Part shown: positions 33,692-42,200 of the stretch, piece after piece
How the letters are laid out: the number at the start of each line of letters is the position of its first letter
Numbering within the stretch: position 1 is the stretch's first letter
NCBI GenBank assembly: GCA_965226965.1
Contig: OZ245715.1
Location: forward strand, 1,798,001-1,862,000
From: Endoryza foliicola
Lineage (GTDB): Bacteria > Bacteroidota > Bacteroidia > Chitinophagales > Chitinophagaceae
Length of the DNA stretch: 64,000 nt
Direction of reading: 5' to 3'
Translations under genes and position numbers: made by a program
Notes under the pieces: model-generated
What the model was told of the DNA's origin: nothing
The model's input: only the letters and a program-made list of their open reading frames with translations
Database searches by the model: none

Positions 33692-34861
33692 ATGAATCGT
33701 ATTGTTTTTGTGCTTTTCCTGCTCGGAACAGGCATTATTTCGTGTAAAAAAGGAGATTCAAAAGAATCGGGAACCATATCGATTTACAACCTCTCCCAAG
33801 ACCGCCAGAAAACCTCCTCTACTTTCAAATTTCAAGTATTGCTCGACAAGGCAGTGAATGCCGAAGTGAGTTTTGACTATACAACTGTAGAAGGAAACGC
33901 GAAGGCAAACACGGATTTTATTCCAAAATCGGGGACGGTTACCATTCCTGCGAACAGCACCGAAGCGTTTATTGAGATCACTGTTACAGGAGATAGTTTG
34001 CGTAGAGAAAGTCAGCTTTTTTATGTTCAGTTGAGTAAAGCCGTGAACGGAAGCTTTGTAAAAGATAAGGCTACCGGTACTATCGTGAATGAAAACTTAT
34101 TGTATTATCCGGTTAGCAATACGGGTTATTCAACACCTACTACTTACCCCGGGTATACGCTGGTTTGGCAAGACGAATTCGATGGTACCGCTGTAAATTC
34201 AAATTTTTGGACTTTCGAACAAGGCAATAATAACGGTTGGGGTAACAATGAATTGCAGAATTATACCAATAGAACTGAAAATGCCTTTGTATCGAACGGT
34301 AATTTGATCATTGAAGCTCGATCAGAGCGTTACGGAAATTCAAACTACACTTCTGCACGCATGATCACGAAAGATAAAAAGACATTTACTTTTGGTCGTG
34401 TTGACATTCGCGCAAGAATGCCAAAAGGTCAAGGTATTTGGCCGGCTTTGTGGATGTTGGGCAATAATATTGATGTGGTAAGTTGGCCTGCCTGTGGCGA
34501 AATTGATATTATGGAATATTTAGGGCATGAAACAAATAAAGTACATGCTACTTGCCATTGGGGAAATTCATTCGCTACTCGTGCCTCTAAAACAACCAGT
34601 AGAATATTGACTACAGGTGGATTCAATGATGAGTTTCATGTTTATAGCATGATTTGGACGCAAGACTCAATTAAAATATATGTAGACGACGTGTTGTCTT
34701 TGTCGCTCGCAAAAACAGAAGTGAATCAAAACTATCCATTCAATTCTCCGTTCTTCTTCATATTCAATATTGCGGTTGGCGGTAATTGGCCCGGTGTGCC
34801 GGATTCTTCTACAACTTTCCCGCAGCGGATGATTGTGGACTATATAAGAGTATTTCAGTAA
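33692..34861 (+). CDS. GH16 endo-beta-glucanase (laminarinase-like) lipoprotein with Calx-beta domain
   Basis: A 389-residue lipoprotein with lipobox Cys18 (GIISCKKG). Residues about 28-135 form a Calx-beta domain (AEVSFDYTTVEGNAKANTDF). The GH16 domain spans about 150-389, with WQDEFDG near 159 and catalytic Glu270, Asp272 and Glu275 in GEIDIMEYLG. This ExDxxE form with an inserted Met is typical of beta-1,3-glucanases of the laminarinase branch. RARMPKGQGIWPALWML near 240 and the closing MIVDYIRVF also fit. It is likely displayed on the cell surface to cut beta-glucans. Which GH16 subfamily it belongs to is not settled by eye. A strong terminator follows 40 bp after the stop. Confidence 0.92.
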   Translation: MNRIVFVLFLLGTGIISCKKGDSKESGTISIYNLSQDRQKTSSTFKFQVLLDKAVNAEVSFDYTTVEGNAKANTDFIPKSGTVTIPANSTEAFIEITVTGDSLRRESQLFYVQLSKAVNGSFVKDKATGTIVNENLLYYPVSNTGYSTPTTYPGYTLVWQDEFDGTAVNSNFWTFEQGNNNGWGNNELQNYTNRTENAFVSNGNLIIEARSERYGNSNYTSARMITKDKKTFTFGRVDIRARMPKGQGIWPALWMLGNNIDVVSWPACGEIDIMEYLGHETNKVHATCHWGNSFATRASKTTSRILTTGGFNDEFHVYSMIWTQDSIKIYVDDVLSLSLAKTEVNQNYPFNSPFFFIFNIAVGGNWPGVPDSSTTFPQRMIVDYIRVFQ

Positions 34862-34872
34862 TAGGAAATTTT

Positions 34873-35010
34873 TTCTTGACCACAGATAGCACAAATTTTA
34901 AACAGCCAATTTCACAGATTGGCTGTTGTTTTTTTTAAAACTATAAGAGAGCGGAGGCCAATCTGTGTTTATCTGTTGTAATTTGTGGGCATCTGTGGTC
35001 AAAAAATCAT
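34873..35010. repeat. Paired TATCTGTGGTC repeat flanking a terminator
   Basis: Inverted copy CTTGACCACAGATAGCACAA lies at 34875-34894. A direct copy runs from CGGAGGCCAATCTGTGTTTA (34953) to GCATCTGTGGTCAAAAAATC (34989-35008). The second copy touches the stop of the GxxExxY gene, which reads from the other strand. The same module occurs in the islands near 22600, 27920 and 29020. Confidence 0.85.
34902..34936 (+). terminator. Rho-independent terminator of the GH16 gene
   Basis: ACAGCCAAT and ATTGGCTGT form a perfect 9-bp stem with a 7-nt loop (34902-34926), followed by TGTTTTTTTT. Confidence 0.93.
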
Positions 35011-35378
35011 AAAACCAGTCTTTTGATGCCTTTTTTCAGATCTTTTTCTCCGAAATTCAAGATTAACCCCAATTTGTAGCCACCCAATTGCAAATAGGTG
35101 AGTGTTTGCGCAACGTGATTACGATGAATTGCTTCCACACTTTTTACTTCAATTACAACCTTGTTATTTACGAGTAAATCAATTCTAAAACCACAATCAA
35201 GTTTTACTTCCTCGGTAATTAATGGTATCGCGATTTCTTTTGAAACTGTCATCCCTGTTTTTTGTAAATGGTGATATAGAAGTTCTTTATAGACCGACTC
35301 TAGCAGCCCACTTCCAAATGTTGAGTGGATCTTAAATGCGACTCCAATGATTTTATAAGAAATATCGTTTTCAATCAT
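35007..35378 (-). CDS. GxxExxY family protein
   Basis: A 123-residue protein with the signature GSGLLESVY near residues 22-30. The later FRIDLLVNNKVVIEVKSVE near 68 resembles a PD-(D/E)xK nuclease core (D...ExK). The family is widespread and often multicopy in Bacteroidota; its function is not proven. The nuclease idea comes from the FRIDLL...IEVK pattern. The 3' end touches a copy of the ATCTGTGGTCAAAAAA repeat, and another inverted copy lies 115 bp further on. No partner gene is evident. Confidence 0.88.
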   Translation of the reverse strand: MIENDISYKIIGVAFKIHSTFGSGLLESVYKELLYHHLQKTGMTVSKEIAIPLITEEVKLDCGFRIDLLVNNKVVIEVKSVEAIHRNHVAQTLTYLQLGGYKLGLILNFGEKDLKKGIKRLVL

Positions 35379-35487
35379 GAATGCAAAACTACTTCTAAGG
35401 ACATTTGGATGAATACTGAAATCGCTAGCAAGTTGTAAAATACAAGTACAACTTTGAGTAACTTCTTTACCTTCTTCCCCTTTGCGA

Positions 35488-35517
35488 CAAAAAAAAAGTC
35501 AACACATTGTGTTGACT
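35488..35517 (-). terminator. Rho-independent terminator of the DUF1080 gene
   Basis: AGTCAACAC and GTGTTGACT form a perfect 9-bp stem with a 3-nt loop (35497-35517). On the minus strand a run of nine T follows. It lies 24 bp past the DUF1080 stop. Confidence 0.92.
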
Positions 35518-35541
35518 CCGTTTTAGCGTGTTGAAAATTAT

Positions 35542-36288
35542 TTAAAGCTTCCGAATCCAAATATTTCTAAAGCTCACAGGATTGCCATGATCTTGCAAAA
35601 TAATGGGTTCTTCTGGGCCATGTGCTTCGTAATTACCCACACCAATGTATTGAGTACCGCCTAATAAATGTGAATTGAATTGCACCAATACACCATTGTG
35701 AATCACGGTTATTTGAGCCTGTGATTTCACCGATCCATCAGGATAAAAACGAGGAGCCGTAAAAATAATATCATAAGTCTGCCATTCGCCCGGTCCACGA
35801 CTAGCGTTTACCAATGGTGGAATTTGCTTGTAAATACTTGCAGCTTGCCCATTTGAATACGTACGGTTATTGTAAGAATCCAGAACTTGAAGTTCATATT
35901 TACCCATTAAAAAGATACCACTGTTACCTCTTCCCTGACCATCACCTTTAACCTCAGCAGGTGTTCTCCACTCAATGTGAAGTTGACAATCACCGAAACC
36001 TTGTTTGGTATGAATTTCTCCGGTACCTCCTACAACGGTCATTGCACCATTTTCAATTTTCCATTTGATAGGGCCACCGTCTTTTGCTGCGAATGCTGAA
36101 GCATCAGTACCATTAAACAAAACGATTGCATCGGCAGGTGCGTCTGCGGCAGTTTTACCTGGGGCCACCACACGTGGTTCAGGTGTCCATTGTTCCGTGA
36201 GTTTGGGGTCGCCGTTTCGAACAACTTGTTGTGCCGAAACAGTGAGGGTAGCTACAAAGGCTACCAAAAAGAGGGCTTGCTTCTTCAT
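35542..36288 (-). CDS. DUF1080 (3-keto-disaccharide hydrolase-like) secreted protein
   Basis: A 248-residue protein with a signal peptide (about 1-19, ending LTVSAQQ). One jelly-roll DUF1080 domain follows: DAIVLFNGTDASAF near 50, IHTKQGFGDCQLHIEWRTP near 96, GRGNSGIFLMGKYELQVLDS near 120, and EPIILQDHGNPVSFRNIWIR at the end. Some members of this family hydrolyse 3-keto-glycosides; others are of unknown role. It is a single-gene unit with its own terminator. Confidence 0.9.
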   Translation of the reverse strand: MKKQALFLVAFVATLTVSAQQVVRNGDPKLTEQWTPEPRVVAPGKTAADAPADAIVLFNGTDASAFAAKDGGPIKWKIENGAMTVVGGTGEIHTKQGFGDCQLHIEWRTPAEVKGDGQGRGNSGIFLMGKYELQVLDSYNNRTYSNGQAASIYKQIPPLVNASRGPGEWQTYDIIFTAPRFYPDGSVKSQAQITVIHNGVLVQFNSHLLGGTQYIGVGNYEAHGPEEPIILQDHGNPVSFRNIWIRKL

Positions 36289-36363
36289 ATTAACATGTTT
36301 AAGATTGGAAGGAACAAGTTAATACAAAGCGTGCTTTTTCAATAACTTTTTTTGTTAAATGGA

Positions 36364-36636
36364 CTAACGTAAAATTTCGAAACGCTCAAAATCTCTAATA
36401 GGCGCATGAAATACGGCGCATTCTTCTACTTGGGCGGTAGGTGGCCCAAATTTGCACCACTCAATTAGTTCAGACAAAACAGGCTCTTTGCCGGTTGCTG
36501 TAATTAATACAGAACCATCGGATTGGTTTTGAACCGTTCCGGTAATACCTAAAGCTTCAGCTTTTTCTCTGCAACTTTGTCGAAAAAAAACTCCTTGAAC
36601 TTTACCTGCAACCTTAATAACTAGTGTTTGACGCAT
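36364..36636 (-). CDS. Acylphosphatase
   Basis: A 90-residue protein of the usual acylphosphatase length. The active-site loop is GKVQGVFFRQS near 11-21, with the phosphate-binding Arg in FFR, and the catalytic Asn sits in GTVQNQSDGSV near 35. It hydrolyses acyl phosphates in the cytoplasm. The ATG at 36636 gives the family length; an upstream ATG at 36663 would add nine atypical residues. It lies 75 bp from the DUF1080 start and 175 bp downstream of the amylosucrase terminator region. Confidence 0.9.
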   Translation of the reverse strand: MRQTLVIKVAGKVQGVFFRQSCREKAEALGITGTVQNQSDGSVLITATGKEPVLSELIEWCKFGPPTAQVEECAVFHAPIRDFERFEILR

Positions 36637-36768
36637 AATAATAAATTCTTCGACATTACTCATGTCAAGCAATCAAAAAATTAACTACGATAGGAAAGGT
36701 AAAATAGGAGGTTTGAGAGATAAGGTGCAAAGATACGACAGATATAAAATTCTAAGTCAGAAAAGAGT

Positions 36769-36795
36769 AAAAAAAGGGAATGATTGCTCATTCCC
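36769..36795 (-). terminator. Rho-independent terminator of the sucrose operon
   Basis: GGGAATGA and TCATTCCC form a perfect 8-bp stem with a 4-nt loop (36776-36795). On the minus strand TTTTTTTACTC follows. It lies 16 bp past the amylosucrase stop. Confidence 0.93.
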
Positions 36796-36811
36796 CTAAC
36801 TATACTTGCTA

Positions 36812-38761
36812 CTAATGTTTCACCTCTAAAATAAAAAACTGATAAGGAGGAATAATCAAGTATTCATGGTCTGGTCCTACTTGAACATCAATGTCGCGCC
36901 AATGATCATATAATTTACTAGGTGCAGCTCCGTGCTCTTTAAATGCAAACCATGTGAGGTATGCATCACTATCGCTGAAATTAAAAACGCAGTATACTTT
37001 CTTGTCGTCCTTACTTCTCAAATAGCCGGCTACATGGTTGTTGTGCGGGCTTAACCAAGTTAGGTTTTTGTAATCGCCAATTGCATCCAATTTTCTACGA
37101 ATCGATATCAGTTTTTTGGTAGACTGAAACACCTGGTATTCAACACTGCCTTCTTCGCTTTTCTTGTTGTTTTTATTCCAATCAATGATTGGGCGATGCA
37201 TCCAACGGTTGTCATAACTTTTGCCACTGTCTTGTAAATAACTATAGTCATTGGTATAACCAATTTCATCTCCGTAGAAGATCATAGGCAAGCCACCTAA
37301 GAAAAAGCTATGCGCTTGCATCAAAAGTATCTTATTGATAGAACTGCGAATAGCTGCCGAGTCATTGCTATTAACGGCTTTTTCCAATCCACATAGAGAG
37401 GCTAGTGAGCCACTGATTCGAGCATCATTGGTTTTCGGATTTACAGAAAACAACGCTCCAACAGCCGGCGAATAGGAATGATTTCCTGAGTAGTATTCTT
37501 TCAAATATTTTCGATGTTCGAAAGCATTATAGCCTGATTGCTCGATCATGTAGTCATCATATCCAAGACCAATATCATCATGGCAGCGTGTATAGTTAAT
37601 CCAAGTAGTTCCAAAAGGCTTTTGTAGAATTTCATGTTGTGCCGCCATCATCACTTTTGTTTCGCCTGTAGCGAGTGCATCCCATTGCAGGGCCATATGC
37701 GTTGCGTTATAGGCTACATCACATTCGCGGGCTGTGTACAAGCCGGTACCAAAGTATTTCATGATCTCTTTTGGCGCCACAATTGCTTCTCCAAGCAAAG
37801 CCATTCCCGGTGCCGCAACTTGAACGCACTGTTTGATGAGGCGCAAGAGACTGTGAGCTTGTGGAAGATTTTGGCAAGTGGTACCCAATTGCTTCCAAAT
37901 AAATGCAGGAGCATCGATACGAAGAATATCAACTCCCAAATTTGCATAGAAGAAAACAGTATCCATCATTGCCACAAAAACAGCCGGGTTGGTGTAATTC
38001 AAGTCCCATTGATAGTTATGGAAGACCGTCATTACCCATTTACCCATTTCGGGATTAAACGTAAAGCTGCCCGGAGCTGATTCGGGAAAGATTTCAGGCA
38101 TGGCAGCGTCGTATTGGTCGGGAAGTACTCTATCAGGGAATATATAGAAAAAGTCTTGATACTTGTGATCGCCTTGTTTGGCTTTCACCGCCCACTCATG
38201 CCGATGAGAAGTATGGTTCAACACAATGTCGATCATCAAATACATACCCTCTTTGTGCATGGCTTTTCGAGCTGTAGTTAAATCAGAGAGGTTGCCAAAA
38301 CGTTCGTCAACTTTTCTGAAATTGGAAACAGCATAACCACCGTCGCTTTCACCGGCCGGGCTCTCAAAAATGGGCATGAGGTGAAGAAAGTTCACACCCA
38401 GGTCGTTGAAATACGGAAGCTTTGAAGGAAGTTGATCCAGTTTTCCGCAGAAACGATCAACATACAAACTCATTCCTGTAATATCATTGCTCAAAAACCA
38501 ATTGCCCTTATCGAGTTTCGCTTCGTCACGTTCTTTTAAGATTTGCTCTCTGTTTTGATGGGCTGCGGCAATGGTTTCCAAAAGCTTTGGAAAATATTCG
38601 GCACCACGTGGATGGTTACCATACAGTTCATTGTACAGGCTTTGGATTGCCGTAGCATTTGCAATGAATCGAGTGAAGAACAATTGATCGGCACCGGCCA
38701 AGTCAAAGCTTTTTTCTTCAACTACTTGATTAATCAATTGGTGTAAGGAATGATTGTACAC
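36812..38761 (-). CDS. Amylosucrase, GH13 subfamily 4
   Basis: A 649-residue cytoplasmic enzyme that makes an alpha-1,4-glucan from sucrose and releases fructose. There is no signal peptide. Like Neisseria amylosucrase it has an all-helical N-terminal domain (about 1-90), the GH13 barrel with a B' insertion, and a C-terminal beta domain. Catalytic residues are Asp283 (VDILRIDAPAF), Glu325 (LLGEAIV) and Asp395 (CHDDIG). Asp140 (ESDGGYAV) and Arg519 (YDNRWMHRP) match the salt bridge that closes the sucrose pocket in amylosucrase and is absent from ordinary amylases. The genes for a fructokinase and an MFS sugar importer lie directly upstream in the same operon. Sucrose hydrolase of the same subfamily is the main alternative. 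Confidence 0.9.
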   Translation of the reverse strand: MYNHSLHQLINQVVEEKSFDLAGADQLFFTRFIANATAIQSLYNELYGNHPRGAEYFPKLLETIAAAHQNREQILKERDEAKLDKGNWFLSNDITGMSLYVDRFCGKLDQLPSKLPYFNDLGVNFLHLMPIFESPAGESDGGYAVSNFRKVDERFGNLSDLTTARKAMHKEGMYLMIDIVLNHTSHRHEWAVKAKQGDHKYQDFFYIFPDRVLPDQYDAAMPEIFPESAPGSFTFNPEMGKWVMTVFHNYQWDLNYTNPAVFVAMMDTVFFYANLGVDILRIDAPAFIWKQLGTTCQNLPQAHSLLRLIKQCVQVAAPGMALLGEAIVAPKEIMKYFGTGLYTARECDVAYNATHMALQWDALATGETKVMMAAQHEILQKPFGTTWINYTRCHDDIGLGYDDYMIEQSGYNAFEHRKYLKEYYSGNHSYSPAVGALFSVNPKTNDARISGSLASLCGLEKAVNSNDSAAIRSSINKILLMQAHSFFLGGLPMIFYGDEIGYTNDYSYLQDSGKSYDNRWMHRPIIDWNKNNKKSEEGSVEYQVFQSTKKLISIRRKLDAIGDYKNLTWLSPHNNHVAGYLRSKDDKKVYCVFNFSDSDAYLTWFAFKEHGAAPSKLYDHWRDIDVQVGPDHEYLIIPPYQFFILEVKH

Positions 38762-38772
38762 AAGTTTCGTTT

Positions 38773-39723
38773 TTAAAGAAAGATATCGTTGCTTAAATGT
38801 TTGAATGCTTCCATGGCGCCCATGTATTCACAAGTACGAGCACCTGCTTTATTACTGTTTTGAATCAATTTCACCCATTGCGCTGTGGGCATAGCGGCTC
38901 TTTCTGTTGCCGTAAGACCACTTAATTGATACAACAAGGCGCCTACAAAAGCATCGCCCGCTCCGGTAGTATCAACGGGTTTAATAGGGATGCTGGATAT
39001 AATTTGAGTTGTTCCATTCATACCCAACAAGGTTCCTTCTTTTCCCAAGGTAATTGCAAAAACAGCGGTCGTTTTTTGAAGTAGTGCAGCTGCGGCATCC
39101 GTTACATTGTCTGTAGCTGTTAGCAACATCGCTTCTTCATCGCTCACTTTGAAGAAATCACATTGATTCAGGAAATGCCAGCTTTGCGCTATAAATGCTG
39201 GCTGAATATCTTTATACAAAAGATGTCTGTAATTTGGGTCGAAACTTACAAATACGCCGGCTTGCTTTGCTTTTTGCAGTAAAAGTTTGTAAGCCGATTG
39301 CAAGGGGCCCGGCAGAAAGGCGGTGGCCGAACCGAAATGAATGATCGAAAAATCGGTAACCGGAATTTGATTGATTTCTTCTTCCGATAAAAAACTATCG
39401 GCACCTCGGTTGAAATAAAAATCACGCTCACCGTTTTCCATCAAACTCACAAAGGCAAATGTGGTGAAGTGGTCTTTGTCTTGATGAACAAAATCGGTAT
39501 TCACTTGAAACGACTGCATTACATCCATCAAATGTTTTCCGAAGGGGTCTATACCCACTTTTGCACTGAGCGATGCTTGCCCGCCCAAAGCAGCTATGGC
39601 GGCTGCCACATTGGTAGGGGCTCCACCCGCTTTTTTGAGAAAGTTGTTTCCTTCCGAAAGCGGCTTGCCCTTATCAGTGCAAATCATATCAATCAATGCT
39701 TCTCCTATACAAAGTATTTTCAT
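38773..39723 (-). CDS. PfkB-family carbohydrate kinase, probable fructokinase
   Basis: A 316-residue ribokinase-fold enzyme that probably turns fructose into fructose 6-phosphate. The first PfkB signature is GGAPTNVAAAIAALGG near 33; the second, DTTGAGDAFVGALL near 250, carries the catalytic Asp. GEALIDMI at 7 and FDPNYRHLLYKD near 155 (substrate/anion hole region) follow the fructokinase pattern. The gene stands 11 bp before amylosucrase and 16 bp after the MFS gene, which supports fructose as substrate because amylosucrase releases it. The ATG at 39723 begins the family sequence MKILCIGEALID. Confidence 0.9.
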   Translation of the reverse strand: MKILCIGEALIDMICTDKGKPLSEGNNFLKKAGGAPTNVAAAIAALGGQASLSAKVGIDPFGKHLMDVMQSFQVNTDFVHQDKDHFTTFAFVSLMENGERDFYFNRGADSFLSEEEINQIPVTDFSIIHFGSATAFLPGPLQSAYKLLLQKAKQAGVFVSFDPNYRHLLYKDIQPAFIAQSWHFLNQCDFFKVSDEEAMLLTATDNVTDAAAALLQKTTAVFAITLGKEGTLLGMNGTTQIISSIPIKPVDTTGAGDAFVGALLYQLSGLTATERAAMPTAQWVKLIQNSNKAGARTCEYMGAMEAFKHLSNDIFL

Positions 39724-39739
39724 AATGCTTTTCTTATTG

Positions 39740-41224
39740 TTAATGCCCACCCATACTCACCTTCGCATCGGCGCTTGCTTTTTGGTTTTTAATAAGTAAG
39801 GTACAAGCAGCTGCGAGCAAGATAAACACTCCTGCGAAAGTAACAGCCTGTCTGGGATCGTTGTGTAAATATTCTCTCAGAATATATCCAAAGCTCAAGT
39901 TTTGTAATATCATGGGAATCACAATCATCATGTTTATAACGCCCATGTATACCCCGTATCTTTCTTTAGGGATTTCATTTACAACCATTAAATAAGGGAT
40001 ACCCATCATACTTGCCCAAGCTACCCCAAATCCGGTCATCGGAGCAAAAAGCAGGTATTTGTCGTGGATATTTGGGAAAATTAAAAGTCCAACACCTGCC
40101 AACACAAGACATACCGTATGCACCCATTTCGCACCAAATTTTTTTGCCAGCCCTACAAGCCCGAATGCGCTTAAGAAGGTTACAATATTGTACCATCCAT
40201 TAACAAGGCCCGTCCAACCTACCGCTTTCTCGAACAGCTCTTTATTTGAATCGGGGCTCGCATTCCAAACCGAAAGCCCGATACTTTTAGCGGCATTTTG
40301 CCAGTAGCAGAACAAAGCATACCATTGGAAAAGGTAAACAAGGGCCAGTTGCCACATTACCTTGGGCATGGTTGTAATGGCATCGATGATTTCAATATTT
40401 TGAGCGAAGAGTACTTTTGTTGAAGGGTGGCTCTCTAGGAAGTGCAAAAATTTTCTAATCAAACCTTTCACAAAAAGATTTGGAATCAGGAGTACAATAA
40501 TAATAGCGTATGCTACAAGCGTAGAAAGTACAGAGAGCAAAAATTGGAACGCAGGATGGGGTAGACCTTCGTTTTTCTTTTCCAACTCTTTTAATTCAGC
40601 CTCGGTGGGAGGAATTTCAGGCGTGGTTTTTAAACTCCACCAAACAGATGTTATTGAGCAAACTGTTCCTAAAAAGAAGGAAGCATATACCCAATAAGGA
40701 AGAGATCCCCAATTCCCATGAATGTATGATTGAAATACAAAAAGCGAAACGTTGGCAAGGGTAATTCCCAATCCGGTGAAAAAGCTTTGCGATAAAAATC
40801 CGGTGGCAAATTGGTCTTCAGGCAGTTTATCGGCGATAAAAGCTCGATAGGGCTCCATAGCGGTATTATTGGCAGCATCCAATACCCACAATAGTCCGGC
40901 TGCCATCCACAAACTGCTGCTGAATGGATAAATAAACAAGCAAATGGAACAAAGCAAAGCGCCAATAAAGAAGAATGGCTTTCTTCGACCGTATTTTGGA
41001 CTCCAGGTTTTGTCTGATAAAGCACCAATAATGGGCTGAATTAACAAACCCGTCATAGGGCCGGCTAAATTCAGAAGGGGAATTTCGTCGGGGTGTGCGC
41101 CCAAAAGGTCGTAAATAGGGTTTACCGCACTTTGTTGCAAACCAAAAGAATATTGAATACCGAAGAACCCGACATTCATATTGATGATTTGCATGAAGCT
41201 CATTCTGGGCTTGGGGATAGACAT
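39740..41224 (-). CDS. MFS sugar transporter, SLC45/GPH-like, probable sucrose importer
   Basis: A 494-residue polytopic protein with about 12 membrane segments and a long cytoplasmic loop in the middle (about 205-295). GRRKPFFFIGALL near 76 is the RRxxF motif between TM2 and TM3 typical of SLC45 and plant sucrose carriers. LDAANNTAMEPYRAFIADKLPEDQ near 115 and the closing LGYILREYLHNDP-like end also fit the Bacteroidota family. It starts the operon that continues with fructokinase and amylosucrase. A 22-bp perfect palindrome of LacI-operator type lies 87 bp upstream. Sucrose as substrate is inferred from the neighbours; maltose-type transport is an alternative. Confidence 0.87.
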   Translation of the reverse strand: MSIPKPRMSFMQIINMNVGFFGIQYSFGLQQSAVNPIYDLLGAHPDEIPLLNLAGPMTGLLIQPIIGALSDKTWSPKYGRRKPFFFIGALLCSICLFIYPFSSSLWMAAGLLWVLDAANNTAMEPYRAFIADKLPEDQFATGFLSQSFFTGLGITLANVSLFVFQSYIHGNWGSLPYWVYASFFLGTVCSITSVWWSLKTTPEIPPTEAELKELEKKNEGLPHPAFQFLLSVLSTLVAYAIIIVLLIPNLFVKGLIRKFLHFLESHPSTKVLFAQNIEIIDAITTMPKVMWQLALVYLFQWYALFCYWQNAAKSIGLSVWNASPDSNKELFEKAVGWTGLVNGWYNIVTFLSAFGLVGLAKKFGAKWVHTVCLVLAGVGLLIFPNIHDKYLLFAPMTGFGVAWASMMGIPYLMVVNEIPKERYGVYMGVINMMIVIPMILQNLSFGYILREYLHNDPRQAVTFAGVFILLAAACTLLIKNQKASADAKVSMGGH

Positions 41225-41310
41225 AGCAATCAGTTATTTGTGTAAAAGCAGCGTTTAGACTGGAAATTTACCGCGGAAATTCCACGATTTCTTCATTTTT
41301 CGTTGCTTTT

Positions 41311-41332
41311 TAGCTGCAAACGTTTGCAGCTA
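41311..41332. promoter_or_regulatory. LacI-family operator upstream of the sucrose operon
   Basis: TAGCTGCAAA followed by CGTTTGCAGCTA is a perfect 22-bp palindrome. Its core GCAAACGTTTGC has the central CG and AAACGTTT word typical of LacI/GalR-family operators. It lies between the response regulator stop (41340) and the MFS start (41224). It is not followed by a T-run on either strand, so it is unlikely to be a terminator. Confidence 0.75.
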
Positions 41333-41339
41333 AAATACC

Positions 41340-41978
41340 CTAAATAAGCTTGTGTTCGTAGGCATATTTAATAAGCCCAATGACCCCACTGGTTTGGGTT
41401 TTGCGGAAGATATTCTTGCGGTGAGTTTCCACAGTTCGTTCGCTAATAAAGAGGGTCTCCGCAATGTCTTTATTGCTGAGCTCTTTTTCAATTAGTTTAA
41501 TGATCTCTATTTCTCGATCGGTTAAATGAGCGGCCTCGTTTTCCTTTTTTCGAGTGCTGGCTTTGGTCATTTCGTGGAGCACCTCTTCGCTGAAATAGAT
41601 TCCACCCGAGGCTATCTTTTCAATGGCCAGTTGCAACTCTTTCTTCCCTATATTTTTTAGTACATAGCCTGAGATGTCGGCTTCTTCGATCATCGTATTT
41701 ACCAGATCGCCCTCTCCGTTCATTGATAGGGTCATAATTTTGATCTCCGGCCTTAGTTGTTTTACTTTTTTGGCCAGTTCAACCCCGTTCAGTTCCGGCA
41801 TCATCACATCAGTGAGTAAAAGCTGAATATCGAGCGATGGAAGCTTCTGCAATAGTTCTTTCGGGGAAGTGGTGGTGAAACATACCTGCAAACCGGAATG
41901 CCCCTCTAATAGGGACAATAGACCATCTATTACAATTTGATGATCGTCTACAATTGCTAGGTTTAGTTTGGTGCTCAT
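41340..41978 (-). CDS. NarL/FixJ-type response regulator
   Basis: A 212-residue two-component response regulator. The receiver domain has the acidic pair DD (11-12), phospho-acceptor Asp57 (LLTDVMMPELNG) and Lys near 108 (YVLKNIGKKE). The C-terminal LuxR HTH spans about 148-212, with LTDREIEIIKLIEKELSNKDIAE and FISERTVETHRKNIFRK. It is probably the partner of the TPR histidine kinase encoded 222 bp upstream on the same strand. A modular island has been placed between the two genes. Confidence 0.93.
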   Translation of the reverse strand: MSTKLNLAIVDDHQIVIDGLLSLLEGHSGLQVCFTTTSPKELLQKLPSLDIQLLLTDVMMPELNGVELAKKVKQLRPEIKIMTLSMNGEGDLVNTMIEEADISGYVLKNIGKKELQLAIEKIASGGIYFSEEVLHEMTKASTRKKENEAAHLTDREIEIIKLIEKELSNKDIAETLFISERTVETHRKNIFRKTQTSGVIGLIKYAYEHKLI

Positions 41979-41997
41979 GGAGTAGAAGAAAGATAAG

Positions 41998-42200
41998 GAT
42001 TAATTAATAATTAATGATTAATAATTAATAATTCGCCTTCGGCGGTGATTTAAAATCTTGGGTACTGAAAATGTGCTTCATGCCTATAAAAAGTGTTGTT
42101 CTTTTATGAATCTGAATTATCATTATCTAGAATTGTAAAAGGGGCTAAATGGGCTAATCATTAAAAATTCACATTCTCGAGCTGCCCCAATTCTTAATTC
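41998..42200. repeat. AT-rich modules between the kinase and regulator genes
   Basis: AATTAATAATTAATGATTAA words at 42003-42030 are followed by a CGCCTTCGGCGG hairpin (42033-42044). At the other end, inverted TTCTTAATTCTTAATTACCC (42191-42210) forms the last Asn codon and stop of the kinase gene. The middle shows no gene. Confidence 0.75.

Noticed and set aside
35375..35560. 61-codon reading frame between GxxExxY and DUF1080 genes
   Set aside because: It runs through the DUF1080 terminator hairpin and poly-A stretch and overlaps both gene ends.
36812..38761. Generic alpha-amylase call
   Set aside because: The helical N-terminal domain, the Asp140/Arg519 pair and the sucrose-type neighbours point to the amylosucrase subfamily.
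41311..41332. Terminator of the response regulator gene
   Set aside because: The palindrome has no T-run after it on the minus strand and its core is a typical LacI-family site.
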